DNA from: Chlamydoabsidia padenii
Taxonomy: Eukaryota > Mucoromycota > Mucoromycetes > Mucorales > Cunninghamellaceae
Assembly: GCA_025330725.1 (NCBI GenBank)
Contig: JAIWND010000006.1
Location: 992,001-1,056,000 of the forward strand
Length of the DNA stretch: 64,000 bases
Direction: 5' to 3'
Shown here: positions 44,352 through 58,051 of the stretch, one piece after another
How positions within the stretch are numbered: position 1 is the first letter of the stretch
Layout of the letters: each line of letters opens with the position of its first letter
Made by a program: the position numbers and the translations under genes
The notes under the pieces: model-generated
What the model saw: only the letters and a program-made list of their open reading frames with translations
Database searches by the model: none
What the model was told of the DNA's origin: nothing

Positions 44352-47300
44352 ATGTTGGAAGCTCTTGTGGCTTCGATTCTTAATCGTGTATTGGGAAACT
44401 ATGTGTCTAACCTTAACTATGATCAACTAAAAATAGCAATATGGAATGGTAAAAATATAACTATTGGTGGCTCTTCCCCTTTACTTTGACAACTCAATCC
44501 TTCTCACACGCACTCTTTTTTTGTATTCTAGGTGAAGTCAACTTACACAACTTGAAACTACGCAAAGATGCTTTGGATAAACTAAAGCTACCCATTGATG
44601 TTGTTGAAGGTAAGACAACAATAGATTTGCAAATACAGGGATCTGACTTGAATTTTATATTATAGGCTATCTTGGGGAACTGACTCTCAGCATACCTTGG
44701 TCCAATCTCAAAACAAAGCCTGTGAAGGTCCATATCAGAAACGTCTATCTACTGGCAGCACCAAAAACAGAAGCTTCGGTATGTAGTATGCAACAAGAAC
44801 TATACGTCATCTAATTACTTTTTCTCTTCTTTTTCCTTAGGTGGACCTCAAAGAAGAAGAAGAACGAGCTCAACAATTAAAACAGCAAAAACTGGAAACA
44901 GCAGAGCTATTGGAAACATCAAGAAAGGACGCCAATACCAAGAAAGCAAACAACACTGACGGCAACTCTGGTGGTTTTGTTAGTCAATTAACCACCAAAG
45001 TAATTGACAATTTGCAATTCTCTCTCGAAAACATCCACCTCCGGTACGAAGATAATGTATCCTGTCCTGACCACCCATTTGCTGCTGGTATCACTCTCAA
45101 GGAACTCAGTGCGGTATCGACTGACGGTGAATGGAACCCTGCTTTTATTGGTGACCTTGCAAATACTATCCACAAGGTAGGTTGAACCTGCTGGTAATGA
45201 ATCGGATGGACTGACTTTTTATATTCATGTTTTAGCTTGCCAAATTAGAATCCTTGTCTGTTTATTGGAACACGGACTCATCTTCTTTAGCGGGTTTATC
45301 TCATGAAGAAGCATCTCAAATCTATACTGATCTTGTAAGTTTTTAATATGGATAACAGAAAATAGGTTACAAAAAAGAGGAAAATGACACTCATCTAATC
45401 AATCTTCTATTTACTAGATACCAACCTCAGATGGCTCTTCCAAGAAACATCAATATATTGTCAAACCTGTTTCGGGTACTGGCAAGGTAAGTCAAATCAC
45501 ATCACTACTGCCTCGTTTAGTAAAACAATGCCCTGTCCAACTCATTTTTTTATATATCTTACTTCCGCCATATAGATCAAACTGAACAAATCCTACGGTA
45601 AGGACAACGCTAAAATCGACACAACTCTTCTTTTTGATGAACTTGCCTTTGGTTTGGACGACGAACAATACCGTGATGCACTGCTCTTGGTCGATCTATT
45701 CCACTCTAATCTAAAGAAACAAGCCGTAAGTTGAACAATCATGATGCGAATATGTTACTAAATCACTTTTTTTGCATATCAATAGTACCTAAAACTCCGA
45801 CCTCCTCATGGCACCACTCCATCATCAGATCCAAAGGCATACTTCAAATTTGCAGGCGACGCAATTCTATCCAAAATTCATGAACGAAATTACAAATGGA
45901 CGTGGGATCACTTCAAGACTCGGCGGGACCAACGTTTATCATATATTGAATGCTACTCGGCTGTAAAACGAAACAAGGCGACCAATCAACAAAAGGAAAA
46001 TCTTACTCAACTGGAACGGGCCTTGTCTTTTGAAGATATTCGGTTTTATAGAAGTATTGCTAAAAGCCGATTGCGCAAGGAAAAGATTCGAATTGGTAAG
46101 ATACTATAATGATATGCGTAAAACGAGCTGATAACTCACAAAGCATTCTTATTTTTATTATTCTAGATGAAGCCAAGAAAAAGAATGCAAACAAAGGTTG
46201 GTTTAGCTCTTGGTGGAGTGGAGGTGATGCTACTTCTGATGATGATATTGATACGGTAAGTAGAAATTAGATCATATGCATTGTAAACTCATACACTCAA
46301 ATTTTATTAATTGTATAGAATGATGATCCAGATTCCATGGTCCTCTCTGAACAGCAAAAGAAGGAACTTTATGATGCTATTGATTACGATGAAGACAAGG
46401 ACTCTATTGAAAATGCCGTTGACATACCTAAAGATGTAAGTATCTACTATATGGATTAGCTTTTATTTAACCTGATTATTTTGCTGCTTTAGACCATGAA
46501 ATTTGTCCTCAACACCAAACTCAATCGCGGCTCATTTAGGATCTCACAACACCCTCATACGACAAAACACCAACTTACCTCGATTGTATTTGAAAGGGTT
46601 GGCATCGAAGTGATTCAGTACACTGACTCAATGAAAATATCAACCAGCTTGGGTGATTTACAACTCTACGATGGATCGACTAAAGACACTCTTTATCCAC
46701 AGTTGATTGGGGTTAAGAAAGAAGATGGCAAGGGAACGTAAGTCAAAACACAAATTATATTTCTCACAAATCACAAAAGCAATCTAATTATTGTTTAACT
46801 TTACTTGTAGTCTGTCACTTCTTCATTCTGATCATGATTGCACTAACCGCCAGCATGTAGCCAACGACGGTGATCAACAGATGGATGGACAACAACCTTT
46901 TTTGGCGATCGTCTACCAAAAGAAACCCTTGGACAAGAAGGCGGATCAAGCAATCAAGTTGGTAATGCGTCACTTGGAAATCATCTATAATCCTACCACC
47001 ATTCAAGGCGTGATCTCATTTTTCAAGGCACCAAGCGCAAATAGTGAAAGCTTTGATGCTCTTATTGAAGTGGCTGGTGATACCTTGGAAGGATTCAAGA
47101 GGCAGACAAGAGCCGGTCTGGAATATGCTTTGGAAAATCACACAACCCTGGATCTTGATGTGGATATGGATGCACCTATCATTATAATCCCTGAAAAGTA
47201 AGTTTTAACAAGAGTATAACACTCATCACTTTGACTAACTTGCTTTTCTTTTTTTCTTTTGTCTAGTTGCTTGGAAGAAGACTCTCCCGTGATGATTATT

Positions 47301-50300
47301 GATGCAGGGCATATACGGGTGGACAGTGATTTGGCTAATCAAGAACTGGCGGAACAATTCAAGTCTAATCATGAAAAGGAATTTGGCCCTGACGATTACA
47401 AACGACTGGAAAGCTTGATGTACGACAAATTCAATGTGGAACTTACTCAAATTAAACTACTCATTGGTCGTCATGTGCAAAAGTGCATTGCTCAGTTGGA
47501 AATGGATGGTCCTGATGCCCCTGATACTGGTGGTGATGCTCATGTCTTACATCGCATTGATATGAATCTTCTTGTCGAACGCTGTATCCTTCCTGGTGCC
47601 CCTCAATTTACGAAAATTAAGATTAATGGTCAGCTGCCTTTGGTTTCGGTCAACTTCTCCACTCAAAAGTATAAAACATTGATGAAAATCATTGATCTTG
47701 TCCTTCCTTCTTCTGATCCTACAACGGATGATATGACTGGTGATAATCAACGATTGGGTGGTGACAAACTACAACTCCAGCAACAACAAGATCAGCAATC
47801 ACAGAGGAGTCTATTTGCCCAGCAGTTTTGGGGCAATGATGACCAAAACGACATTTTACTATCTGACGATGGAAGCAGTATCTACAGCCAAGATCATGTA
47901 AACTACAGCGGAAACAATAATGCAGCCAAATCAGGACCGACACGTGCCTCCACCAACTCATCCAACACTTCAGATGCCTCCAAGAAGACTGAAGTTGCGC
48001 GGGCTCAACAAAACCAATTCAAATTCGACTTCTCGGTTGGACATGTATCGGTACTCATCTATGAAACGGCAATAGACTCAACATCAAAAGACATTTTACT
48101 ATGTGAACTGATCCTGGAACAATTCGGTTTGGAATTCATCAATCGACCTTATGATATGTATGTACACGTCTGGCTCCAAGCGCTTAATGTATTGGACAAG
48201 ATGGAGCATGGGAAGGAATACCACTACTTGGTGACTTCGAATGGTGCCAAAAACGAACAAGATGGATCTCAAAAGGACCTTGTAGATGTCAAGTATAAAC
48301 GTGCCAACTCAAAGCACCCCCTTTTTGAAGACTCATTTGATGGCTATGAACAAACTGTGGATGTACTCTTGTCGACATTGACTTTTGTGGTAACTCGTGA
48401 TTCGGTGTTGACTCTTTACAATTGGATTATGACGACATTTACCGATAGTGGGAACAATAATGGTGGTGCACAGACGGACGGAAATAATCCGCCTAATAGC
48501 CGCCTTGGTGTGGAAGGAACAATTGACGATCGCTCAAGCACTCAATCTAGGCGTTTATCGTTACTATCGAAAGGGAAACAACAACAACAACAACAAGCGA
48601 CTGGTCAAAATCAGCAATCCAAATCTGCGGCGCCTTCTACTCCTCAGGATACGGGGTCCATTAAAGTTAATATCCAAATGGTGGGTTTACAACTGATTCT
48701 CAACAAAGATGGTGTACGATTGGGTACTGGTATTCTCTCCTCTGGTAATGTGAAAGTTTTATTACTTCCCACTCGGATGATGGTGATGGGCAAATTCGGG
48801 AACTTTGTGCTTACGGACGACTCTTCTTCATCGATTGAAAGCGACAATGACAGTGATGGCGACAGTGGCGATGCACGCTACCTCAGTAAAATATCAGACG
48901 GCATCTCAAATGTAAAGGTGATCAGTATTGATGATGATGAACTCTTGGACTTTACCTATGGAACACTTGACCCTAATGCTGATGACTTTCCTGGATATCA
49001 TCAACACTTATATATGCGTCTAGGTGCCTTCCGTCTACTTTACGTGGATGCCCTCAAACCTATCTTGGATTTCCTGTCTGAATTCTTGCAAATGAAGACA
49101 GTCTATGACTCTGCACGGATGGCTGCTAATACTATTGCGACAACAACCAACAAATCAGCAGCACCTGACAAACTACAACAGCAACAACAAATACAAAAAC
49201 AACAAGGGTCTTCTTCTGCTCTCGATGCCGTCGAAGAAACGCAACATCAAAACGAAGACCAGGAGGAATCGCTGTTCTGCTTTGATATCATGATGCAAAG
49301 TCCAATTGTTATCTTTCCGGTGGGTGCTCGAAAAAACAACAATGTGGTGGTGGCTCATCTTGGTGAAATCCGTGCCAGTAACGAATTCACAACCATGTCA
49401 CGCCCAAATCTGTCAACTGGTGAAGATACTCAAGTCAAGGTCAATCGAACCAAGTGTGGTCTGTACTCTATATCTCTGCATTCCAATACATATGATGGTG
49501 ATACTAATTGCGCAACAAAGGAACATGGTCTACCTATGCTTGATGATGTTGATATCTCTGTCGAGATCGAAAATATTATTTCCTCGAAGAAGGATGGACA
49601 AGACAGTGGCTTGGTAGGTCCTTTAACAAGCATTCGTGGTCGTATCTCTCATGTGCTCATGTATCTCTCTGAAGATCAATACAGCTGGCTTTTGGAAATC
49701 GAAAATCGGATGATGACTACTTTTATGGGACCCTCTGATGAAGGTATGGATGAAAACGGTGATAACGAGCAAATAACGGCGACATCAGAACAGCATCAAG
49801 AACAGGCCTCCACTACCACCACAGATGTCATGCACAATAACAGTGACACACACCATTCGACGGAAAGTAGCCCTGATATTCAACTGGACTTGTGTTTTGA
49901 TATGGAATTGATGTGTTTGGAAATATTCAACGGATCCGAAAAAGATACTGCTCGGCGCGATCAACATGCCCTGTGCCGCCTTTCCTTTGATGATACTGCA
50001 ATGAAGCTCCAAATGACGACAGATGTTCCCATGCTAATTGAAGTGCAAATGCGCTCCATCAATTTTTACGACATTCGAAATGACTCGACATCACGCTTTA
50101 AAGATATCTTGCCAGCAGGGAAACAACTGGGTGGACCTCAATTACAGCTACAGTACAAGACTGGGGTCAAACTACCGAACGGACAAGTGGTTTCAAGTGT
50201 CGTAGCAACTTTGGATCGACCTCAGGTGGTTTTGTCTTTGGATTACCTTATGCTGCTGAAAGACTTTTTTGCGGCACCCTTCATGGAACCGCCACCTCCA

Positions 50301-53300
50301 ACTGAAGCTCAAGCATTTGTCGTCTCTCAGCGGGGTAAAGATGTCAGTGGACAGCAACAACAACAACGGCAAGAAGTAGGTGATACATCAAGTTATTTAT
50401 CAGCAACACGGCCTTACTCTAACCAGTCAGGCAATGCCAGGAATCAACAAACTACAAGCGGCAGCACTTCTGGACAGGCACCTTCTTCCCCTGCGTCAAC
50501 TGGATTCCATTATAAAGTCAATGTAGTCGATCTCGAAATTATATGCCTTGCGCGTCCTGACCATTCCAACTCTGAAGCAATGATTGTCTCTTTTGAAGAA
50601 CTCTCGGTGATCCAACAAGAAGCATTCGAACTTCGACTAAATGGCATTGGTGTCATGCTTTGCCGAATGGACAAGCGCACAGAATCACTTATGGCACTAG
50701 TCGAACCCTTCAACGTTGGTATGGATATGCAAACACTGACTTCAACGCCTGGACATAACAACACAACCATTGATGCGACCATTGAATCTATCACACTTCG
50801 TCTCTCATATCATGATTTTGTTCTGGTGATGGATATTGTTAACAAGGTGACAGCTCTCCTGAACACGGATTCATATAACAAGAACGACAATGATTCAACA
50901 ACAAGCTCGGATGATGATATGTATGAAGATCAAAGTGATCATGATATCGGTGAAACTTTAAATCCGGCATCGATTTTGTCTTCTCCAGGGTACTCTATGG
51001 AACGGAACGATTACGCTGGTACTTATCCCAACCAACAACAACAACAGAAGCAGGTGAATGGCCAAAAGCAGCAAACAAATCGACTCATTGAACCTTACAT
51101 TGTGATGTCCCGGGAATCTGTAAGAATGAAATAACACTATCCTCTGGTAACCCTACCTTACTAACTTTTTCTTTTGTTGATCTAGATGAATGCATCTTTT
51201 AAAGGATTCCAGCTTATTGTGGTGGAGGATCTACATGACTTGCCGTTTATGGATTTGATTGTCAAACCGTTTACTGTATCTGTATCTGATTGGTCTAGAG
51301 CGGTAGGTATAATTGACGAAGAAGAAAACACATTGCATATATTAACTTTTTTTATATAAAGCTCGTGGCCAATGTCAAGATATCCACTCGATTCAACTAC
51401 TTCAACTTCAAAAACTCATATTGGGAACCGCTAATCGAACCATACAACTTTGAAATCAATGCATCTCAGGAACCCACAAACAAAAGCCTCGATATTGGTG
51501 TCACCTCTTCCGAAACTTTAAATGTAAATCTGACACATACCTTTTTGGAGACGGTCTTGTCCATCTCTTCCACTTTGTCCGACATACAGGTAATACTACA
51601 TATTGAAAATTCCTACCTTTGACTAACTATTTTTTTTTTATGATATAATAGCCTCTGCCTGAAAATGCTCAAAAACAAATGAAACCATTCCTTATCCAAA
51701 ACCGTACTGGCTATGATCTGCGATTCTGGAACATGTCAAGTGACGTTAAAGATGGTGATACAAATGTTTGCCTTATGAAGGATGGGCAAGATCTGGATTG
51801 GACCTTTAGGGATTGGAAGAAACGCAAAGACGTAAGTATTACATATTGAAAAGAAAGAAAGAAAGAAAAAAAAAAAAACGAAGGGACTTACCGCGATTTT
51901 TATTTAGTCTATCAAGGTGGACAACAACTTGCTGGGTATTGAAATTCTTCATTTGGGCTGGGAAAGTATCCAAAATATACGACTGGACGTAGAAGGCAAA
52001 CAATCTTATCGACTCAAGAATGGAAAAGATGGCATCGAACATCGTGTGGTAGTGGAAGTGAAATTGAAGAATCATGTCAAATCGGTGGTATTCCATGGTG
52101 GACTAACTTTGGACAATCAATCTGAAGAATCTATGCAAATCACCATGGTAGACTCGAAACGAAAGATTGTATCTCCAGTATGGACAATAGGTATGTTTAA
52201 AATAAAAAAAATAGATAAGCCGACTTTGACTTATCTTCTATCGTTTATAGAATCGAAAAGGCTATTCTACGTTCCAATTGGGCTGTCTTACCGCCCGTGG
52301 ATTGTCATACGTCCTTCTGGTAAGTGTTGATCAAATCGTTAAAAAAAACATGTTTATTTGATGATGTCCTTCTCACTTACCAATCATTCCTCTTTAGATC
52401 ACTACCATTGGAGCGATACTCTGTTACATTGGTCAGATATGGTGCACCCTAAGGCTCCGAATGTTATATCATGCAGGCTTCACGAAACAGATTCCCCTGA
52501 ATTCATCTATCAACTTCAAGGCGTATATGATACCAAGAACTCGCTGTGTCGCCAATATCCTATCATGAAGATTCAATTTGGGGCCCCTATCAAGATCACA
52601 AATAATTTACCTTTTGACTTTAAATGGACAATGACGGATCAAGTCACCAATCAGTGCATATCCACTGTGATCAAATCTGGTGGTTCTGAACAATTGCATA
52701 CCTTTAACAGTGATGGAAATCTAGTATTTGTCATGGATATACAAAATGATGGTAATATTATAAAGGCATGAGGAAATAATTACTGTACTGACGTTAATGT
52801 TTTTTTTTTATGTAGACTACGAACCTACTGAACTCTCAACCATCCTTGTAACTGACTCGGCATCTCAAGAAGGTATTCCGCTTATGGTGAAGGACAAATC
52901 CGGGAATTCGATCTACTTGCGTATGGTGCTAGGGTAAAATGATAAAATAATTCTATATGATGTCAAATCAACCTACTAATATGTCTTTGTTTGTATCTGT
53001 ACCGAATAGTCGTTCGAAGAAAGACGCCAACAATGGTCTCCGTATAAAACTTTACGCACCGTACCTTATCTTGAACAAGTCTGCCCACGATATATCCGTC
53101 CGGTGTCGGGATTCGAATTATGTCTACAAGGCTGTTACATCAATGCACAATATCCCCGCTTATGAATCACAGGTAAGTGTGATGCATGGAAAATACATAA
53201 CCGGCTAATATATATATATATTGACTCTTCTTGTTTAGGTGACACCCTATATGTTCTCTTATCCGAAGGTGGATCCAAAGAACAGATCGGAAATCTCAAT

Positions 53301-55559
53301 CGATGGATCCAAATGGAGTCAGGTAAGAATACTAAAAGGAGTATGGTACGATATTAATGCATGATTTTTATTTTCTTAGGCACTCTCGTTTGAAGCTATT
53401 GGTAGCTCTGTCGACGTCCGCTTGTCATCTCGCAATGGTGCTGAAATCCATGCTGGCATTCATGTGGAAGAAGGGACTGGAATGGTAACAAAACACATAA
53501 TGGCGGGGTTCAATGGATAATCACTTACAATGCCTTTTTTTTTTTTTTTTTTTTTGCTTGAATAGTACCATTTGACAAAGTTGGTCACAATCTCTCCACG
53601 ATTTGTTCTCAGAAACAAGACCCATCTCAACCTCAAATTTGCCGAATACGATTCCAATGAAGCGTCTACGATTGGTGTCGATGAAACGCTGCCTCTGTAT
53701 ATGACAAGAAAATCAAGATCCTTCAAGTGGCTCTGCCTGCAGTTGGACGATCTCGAAAACCAATGGTAAGTACATCAAGAACAAGAATGGCGGACAATTT
53801 TAACAGATTCATTCTTTGCACTCTATTTCTTGTTAGGTCAACACCTTTTGATCTCCAAGAAATAGGAACAACATTCATCAAGGTTCCTAAAGGGGGTGAT
53901 ATTCGACCTATTCTGATCCAGGCGTCAGTGTTGATGAAAGAAGCTACCATCTTTGTCACTTTGAAACACACAACCGATTGGCCGTATCTGATCATCAATT
54001 GCTCCAGCACTGATATTACATTCTATCAGGAGGTAAAGTATCTTTTTTAAAACGAAAAAAAGCCACTAATCTCTTCATTTTCTTTTTTTGTCTATAGCCA
54101 TCAGAAAACGATGAACACACCAAAAGCAAGAAATCTCAAACTCCACCTCGTAAATACCATTTGACCCCTGAACGGAAATACATGAAATACTCGTGGGATA
54201 AACCAGCAACCAAAGAACGACGATTGATCTTGGATGTGGGTGGAAAAACTCGTGTGATTGACTTCCAGGCGATCGGTACCCAGATTCCATTCCGGTACAA
54301 GGTAAGACACACGCATACACACAAATATATATAATAAGGAAAACTAAATGGTTAAACATCATTCTACATTTGTGCTACTCAATAGAAACATTACCGTGGT
54401 CCTGGTGGTGGAATTCTCTCAATAGATATTGCTGCTCGCGATTCTGCATTGATCCTCTTATTAACAGACTTTCAAGAAGAAAACAGTCTGTTCCGACCTA
54501 CCTCGTCTGGCGAATCTACCATTACACCATCAAGCTCCCGGGAAAGCAGTATGCGCGATCATTTTGAAACTGTAGATATTGAACTGGTGGTGAACTATAC
54601 CTTTAAACTTCAACTTCGTGGAATCGGGATCTCTGTTGTTAATGGCCGATCGCAGGTAAAATACAGAATCAAAAAGGCAGAATACGATTAATGGACTAAT
54701 ACATTTAAATGTATCATTGTTTTGCTTTTTTTAGGAAATCGTATATGCTACTGTCAAGGATTTGGATGTCAAGTACACGGACTCTAACATGTATCAATCT
54801 GTACGAGCGGGTATACAATGGCTTCAAATCGACAACCAACTGTTTGGCACTACTTATCCGATTCTGTTTTACCCATCTACACTACCAAAAAAGGCTCCAC
54901 CTGGATCCAATGTCCACCCAGCCTTCCATCTTGCACTCGACAAAGTCAAGGATAATAGTAAGTATATTGATTGACAGGGAAAAAACAAAGATAGACTAAC
55001 TTACCTTACTATGATGCCTTATAGCTCATGGTGTTACTTACTTCAAGCTTCTCTCCGTCCTTCTTCAAGAAATGACAGTTGAAGTAGATGAAGATCTCCT
55101 GTATGCTCTTATTGAGTTTGCCAAATTTGACACGCAACAACAAGAGGATGATCATGCAAACGGGTAAGTCTCAAAATAAAGTGTGATGATGATGTTGTCT
55201 TTATTAACTTTTATATTCTCTTTAGGCCTCCAAATTTGTTTGATGTCAAGGTAGAAGCTCCTCCTGAAGAATATAATCAAGCTCTACTGTACTTTGAAGA
55301 ATTCTGCATCCAACCTATGCGATTAAACCTGTCCTTTGTCCGGACTGCTCGTATTAGCACAGTCGATGTGTAAGTGAACAATATATATGGAATGGAGAAA
55401 CACATTCTCTAACATCTTTTGATTCTTGGTGTTATAGAAATGAAAGCACCAGCTCTTCTCCTATTGGCTATATATTTGATGTGTTTACAATGACCATTGG
55501 AAACGTCAATGTAAGTATTGGTCTTCTTCAACTTTAAAAGCCCGCGGCTCATACCCTCT

Positions 55560-55602
<43 letters not shown>

Positions 55603-56252
55603 CTACTAGGATGCGCCTGTCAAATTAAATGCATTGATTGTGGAAAATCTTCGTGCAAGCTCACAAGATCTGTCATCAAGAATTACATACCATTATCAAG
55701 ACCAAATCATCTATCAAGTCCACAAGGTGCTCGGCAGTGCTGATCTTATAGGCAATCCAGTAGGTTTGTTCAACAACCTCAGCTCAGGTTTTGGTGAACT
55801 CTTCTACGAGCCATATCAAGGATTCATTACAAGTGATCGACCTCAAGATCTTGGTATTGGCATTGCTCGGGTAATTAGGAAGGATTTGGCGTTTTAATAT
55901 ATATATATATACTGACAGTGATTTTTTTTTGGGGGGGGGTATTAGGGTGTTGGTGGATTTATGAAGAAAAGTGTCTTTGGTTTTACAGACAGTTTTAGTC
56001 GTGTGACGGGAAGTTTGGGCAAAGGTTTGGCTGTTGCAACCATGGACAAGAAATTCCAAGACCGCCGGCGCATGAAAATGACAAGAAACAAACCGCAACA
56101 TGCTATATTTGGTGTCACTCAAGGCGTTACTTACTTTGGAACAAGTGTGGCTAGTGGATTTGCAGGGTTGATCAAACGACCTATTGAAGGTGCAGAAGAA
56201 TCTGGTGTGGGTGGCTTCTTTGGTGGTGTAGGCAAAGGACTTGTTGGGTAGG

Positions 56253-56287
<35 letters not shown>

Positions 56288-56940
56288 GACCATCATGATC
56301 ATTAGCTAACTCTCTACGTCTACTTACTAAATAGTGTTGTTACAAAACCTGTTGTTGGTCTTTTTGATCTGGCAAGTAACGTCTCGGCTGGCATTCGGGA
56401 AACGACGAATCTATTTGAAGCTGGTGCGATTGTGCGGGAACGATTACCTCGCTACATTGGAAAAGATGGTACTTTGGAGGTAAGTCAATTGAAAAGAAAC
56501 GGAAAAGAGATGGTGGGAATTGATACACTAAAACAAAACCAACGTTTGGATAGGCATACTCGCAACGTGAAGCATTAGGTCAAATGTGGATGAAGGAAAT
56601 GAACGATGGACATTACAACCAAGAAAAGTACATTGCTCATTCTCTAGCCGACAATGATGAAGAAACCGCTATATTGACTTACCAACATCTCTTTATGGTA
56701 CATACTCGAAAACTGGAGGTGGAATGGTGCGAAAAACTGGAAAACATTGACTCTTGTAAATGGATCAAGAACAATGATAGTGATGAAAATGACGACGATG
56801 GCGTTCTGCTGATCTATACAAAAACACAGCCGACACGAATCAGGGACATACACTTTATGGAACCTACCTCTGGTCCTTGGTTTACACAACAAATACAAAA
56901 TATAATGGAGCGATCTCGGGAAGAAAAGAATAGGCAATAA
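44352..56940 (+). CDS. VPS13: VPS13 lipid-transfer protein
   Basis: Giant bridge-like protein that moves glycerolipids between membranes at contact sites (ER, mitochondria, vacuole, prospore membrane). I place 35 exons, all in phase, giving about 3,395 residues (yeast Vps13 is about 3,140). The first exons are 44352-44448, 44532-44609, 44666-44778 and 44841-45176; the largest is 47267-51119 (3.85 kb); the last are 55946-56247, 56335-56479 and 56554-56940. The N-terminal chorein domain reads MLEALVASILNRVLGNYVSN, then FSLENIHLRYEDNVSCPDHP. The beta-groove region follows, with Gln- and Asp-rich disordered inserts in the large exon. The VAB (adaptor-binding) region spans roughly 51900-54700. The C-terminal ATG_C/helical part has GNPVGLFNNLSSGFGELFYE and VGGFFGGVGKGLVG, and a PH-like end. 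There is a T-run of about 38 nt in the intron before 55610. No damage seen. Confidence 0.97.
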
Positions 56941-57253
56941 TGATACATAGCGATTGGATACATTGATTTAGTGTATAGTTTTTATATATATTCCCAATAT
57001 GCCTTTTTAATTATAAAATACTTGAATAAATAAAAACTTTATACTAAACTTTTAAAACATGATGTGACCCTATGCATGATACGACCGGATGGAGCGGGAT
57101 TTGCATTTGTGAAATCTGCATAAATATCGGAGTTGCTGGACGAGTCTTTCCCTTCCCCCAGAAATCACGTAATTTTAAAACCAGCCAGACTTGGAAATGA
57201 TTACCGTTGAATCGTCTGAAAAAAAAGATGCACCCCACCCTCTCGCAAAACAA

Positions 57254-57415
57254 AAATCAGGTTAAAACAATCGTAAGGCTGAATAGCTCCATATAAAGGG
57301 CTTCGTACATTGGCCATTATGTAAACTTTATTGGTAGTAGGCTAAGGAATGCACATGGCCACTTTTGTCATTAGCATCACTTGTTCATTGAGACAATAGA
57401 GTTCTCTTAAGATTC
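57254..57415 (-). repeat. Dispersed ~160-bp repeat, copy 3 (inverted)
   Basis: Contains GGCCATTATGTAAACTTT and CACTTTTGTCATTAGCATCA. Its reverse complement aligns with copy 1: ATGCTAATGA and TTCAGCCTT are exactly 94 nt apart in both, with about half of the bases between them matching. Confidence 0.75.
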
Positions 57416-57499
57416 AAGGTGAGAATGAGCGGGCTTTGAACCAAGTTTTACCTTGTGGGTCAATTTTCACTCTGCAACTTTTTTTTTTTTTAAAAAAAA

Positions 57500-57660
57500 A
57501 GGTCAGGGTAAAACGATCTTGAAGCTATACTACTCCATACAGTGGACTTGGTATAATGGCCATTATGTAAACTTTGTCGGAAATAGGATAAGGAATGCAC
57601 ATGGTCACTTTTGTCATTAGCATCACTTGTCCATTTCGGCAGGAGAGCTCTGCTAACAAT
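57500..57660 (-). repeat. Dispersed ~160-bp repeat, copy 4 (inverted)
   Basis: Direct copy of 57254-57415 at a 246-bp offset, sharing TGGCCATTATGTAAACTTTG-type and AAGGAATGCACATGG blocks. Confidence 0.8.
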
Positions 57661-58051
57661 TCCAAAGTAAACCTATAATTGAAAGCCTGTCGGGAGTTCA
57701 GTTTACGTGATTTTTTTGGGGAAGGGAAAGGTTCGTAGTTGTTGGTCCCCATGAACAAGTTCATCATCGATTACCCGAAAGAATTTGTTGCGCTACATTA
57801 TGAAGTCAATCCAAATTTTTCATATACGTATTATAGTTTGTTTATTCATAAGAGATCAAATAAAAGCATAATAAAGATAAAAGTCATATAACATATATAA
57901 ATGGGTCAAAGTTAAAACAATGGGATGTGAGTCAATAAAGCAAATAAAGTAACACAAGCTATGTACAAATGGAATCATCTATGTATGGGGGTTTTCGAAA
58001 AAAAAGGGGGAGGGGGGAGGATAGGGCCAATAGCATCAAAGAAGAGATCCA

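Larger units (their letters stand above)
56941..58051. other. Intergenic between VPS13 and the bHLH gene, with a repeat pair
   Basis: Convergent 3' ends of VPS13 and the bHLH gene. It holds two ~160-bp direct repeats (57254-57415 and 57500-57660, offset 246) of the family seen at 42389, here inverted. Also present are GCGGGATTTG (57093) and GCGGGCTTTGAA (57431) words and poly(A)/poly(T) runs at 57480-57500. No coding signal. Confidence 0.55.
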
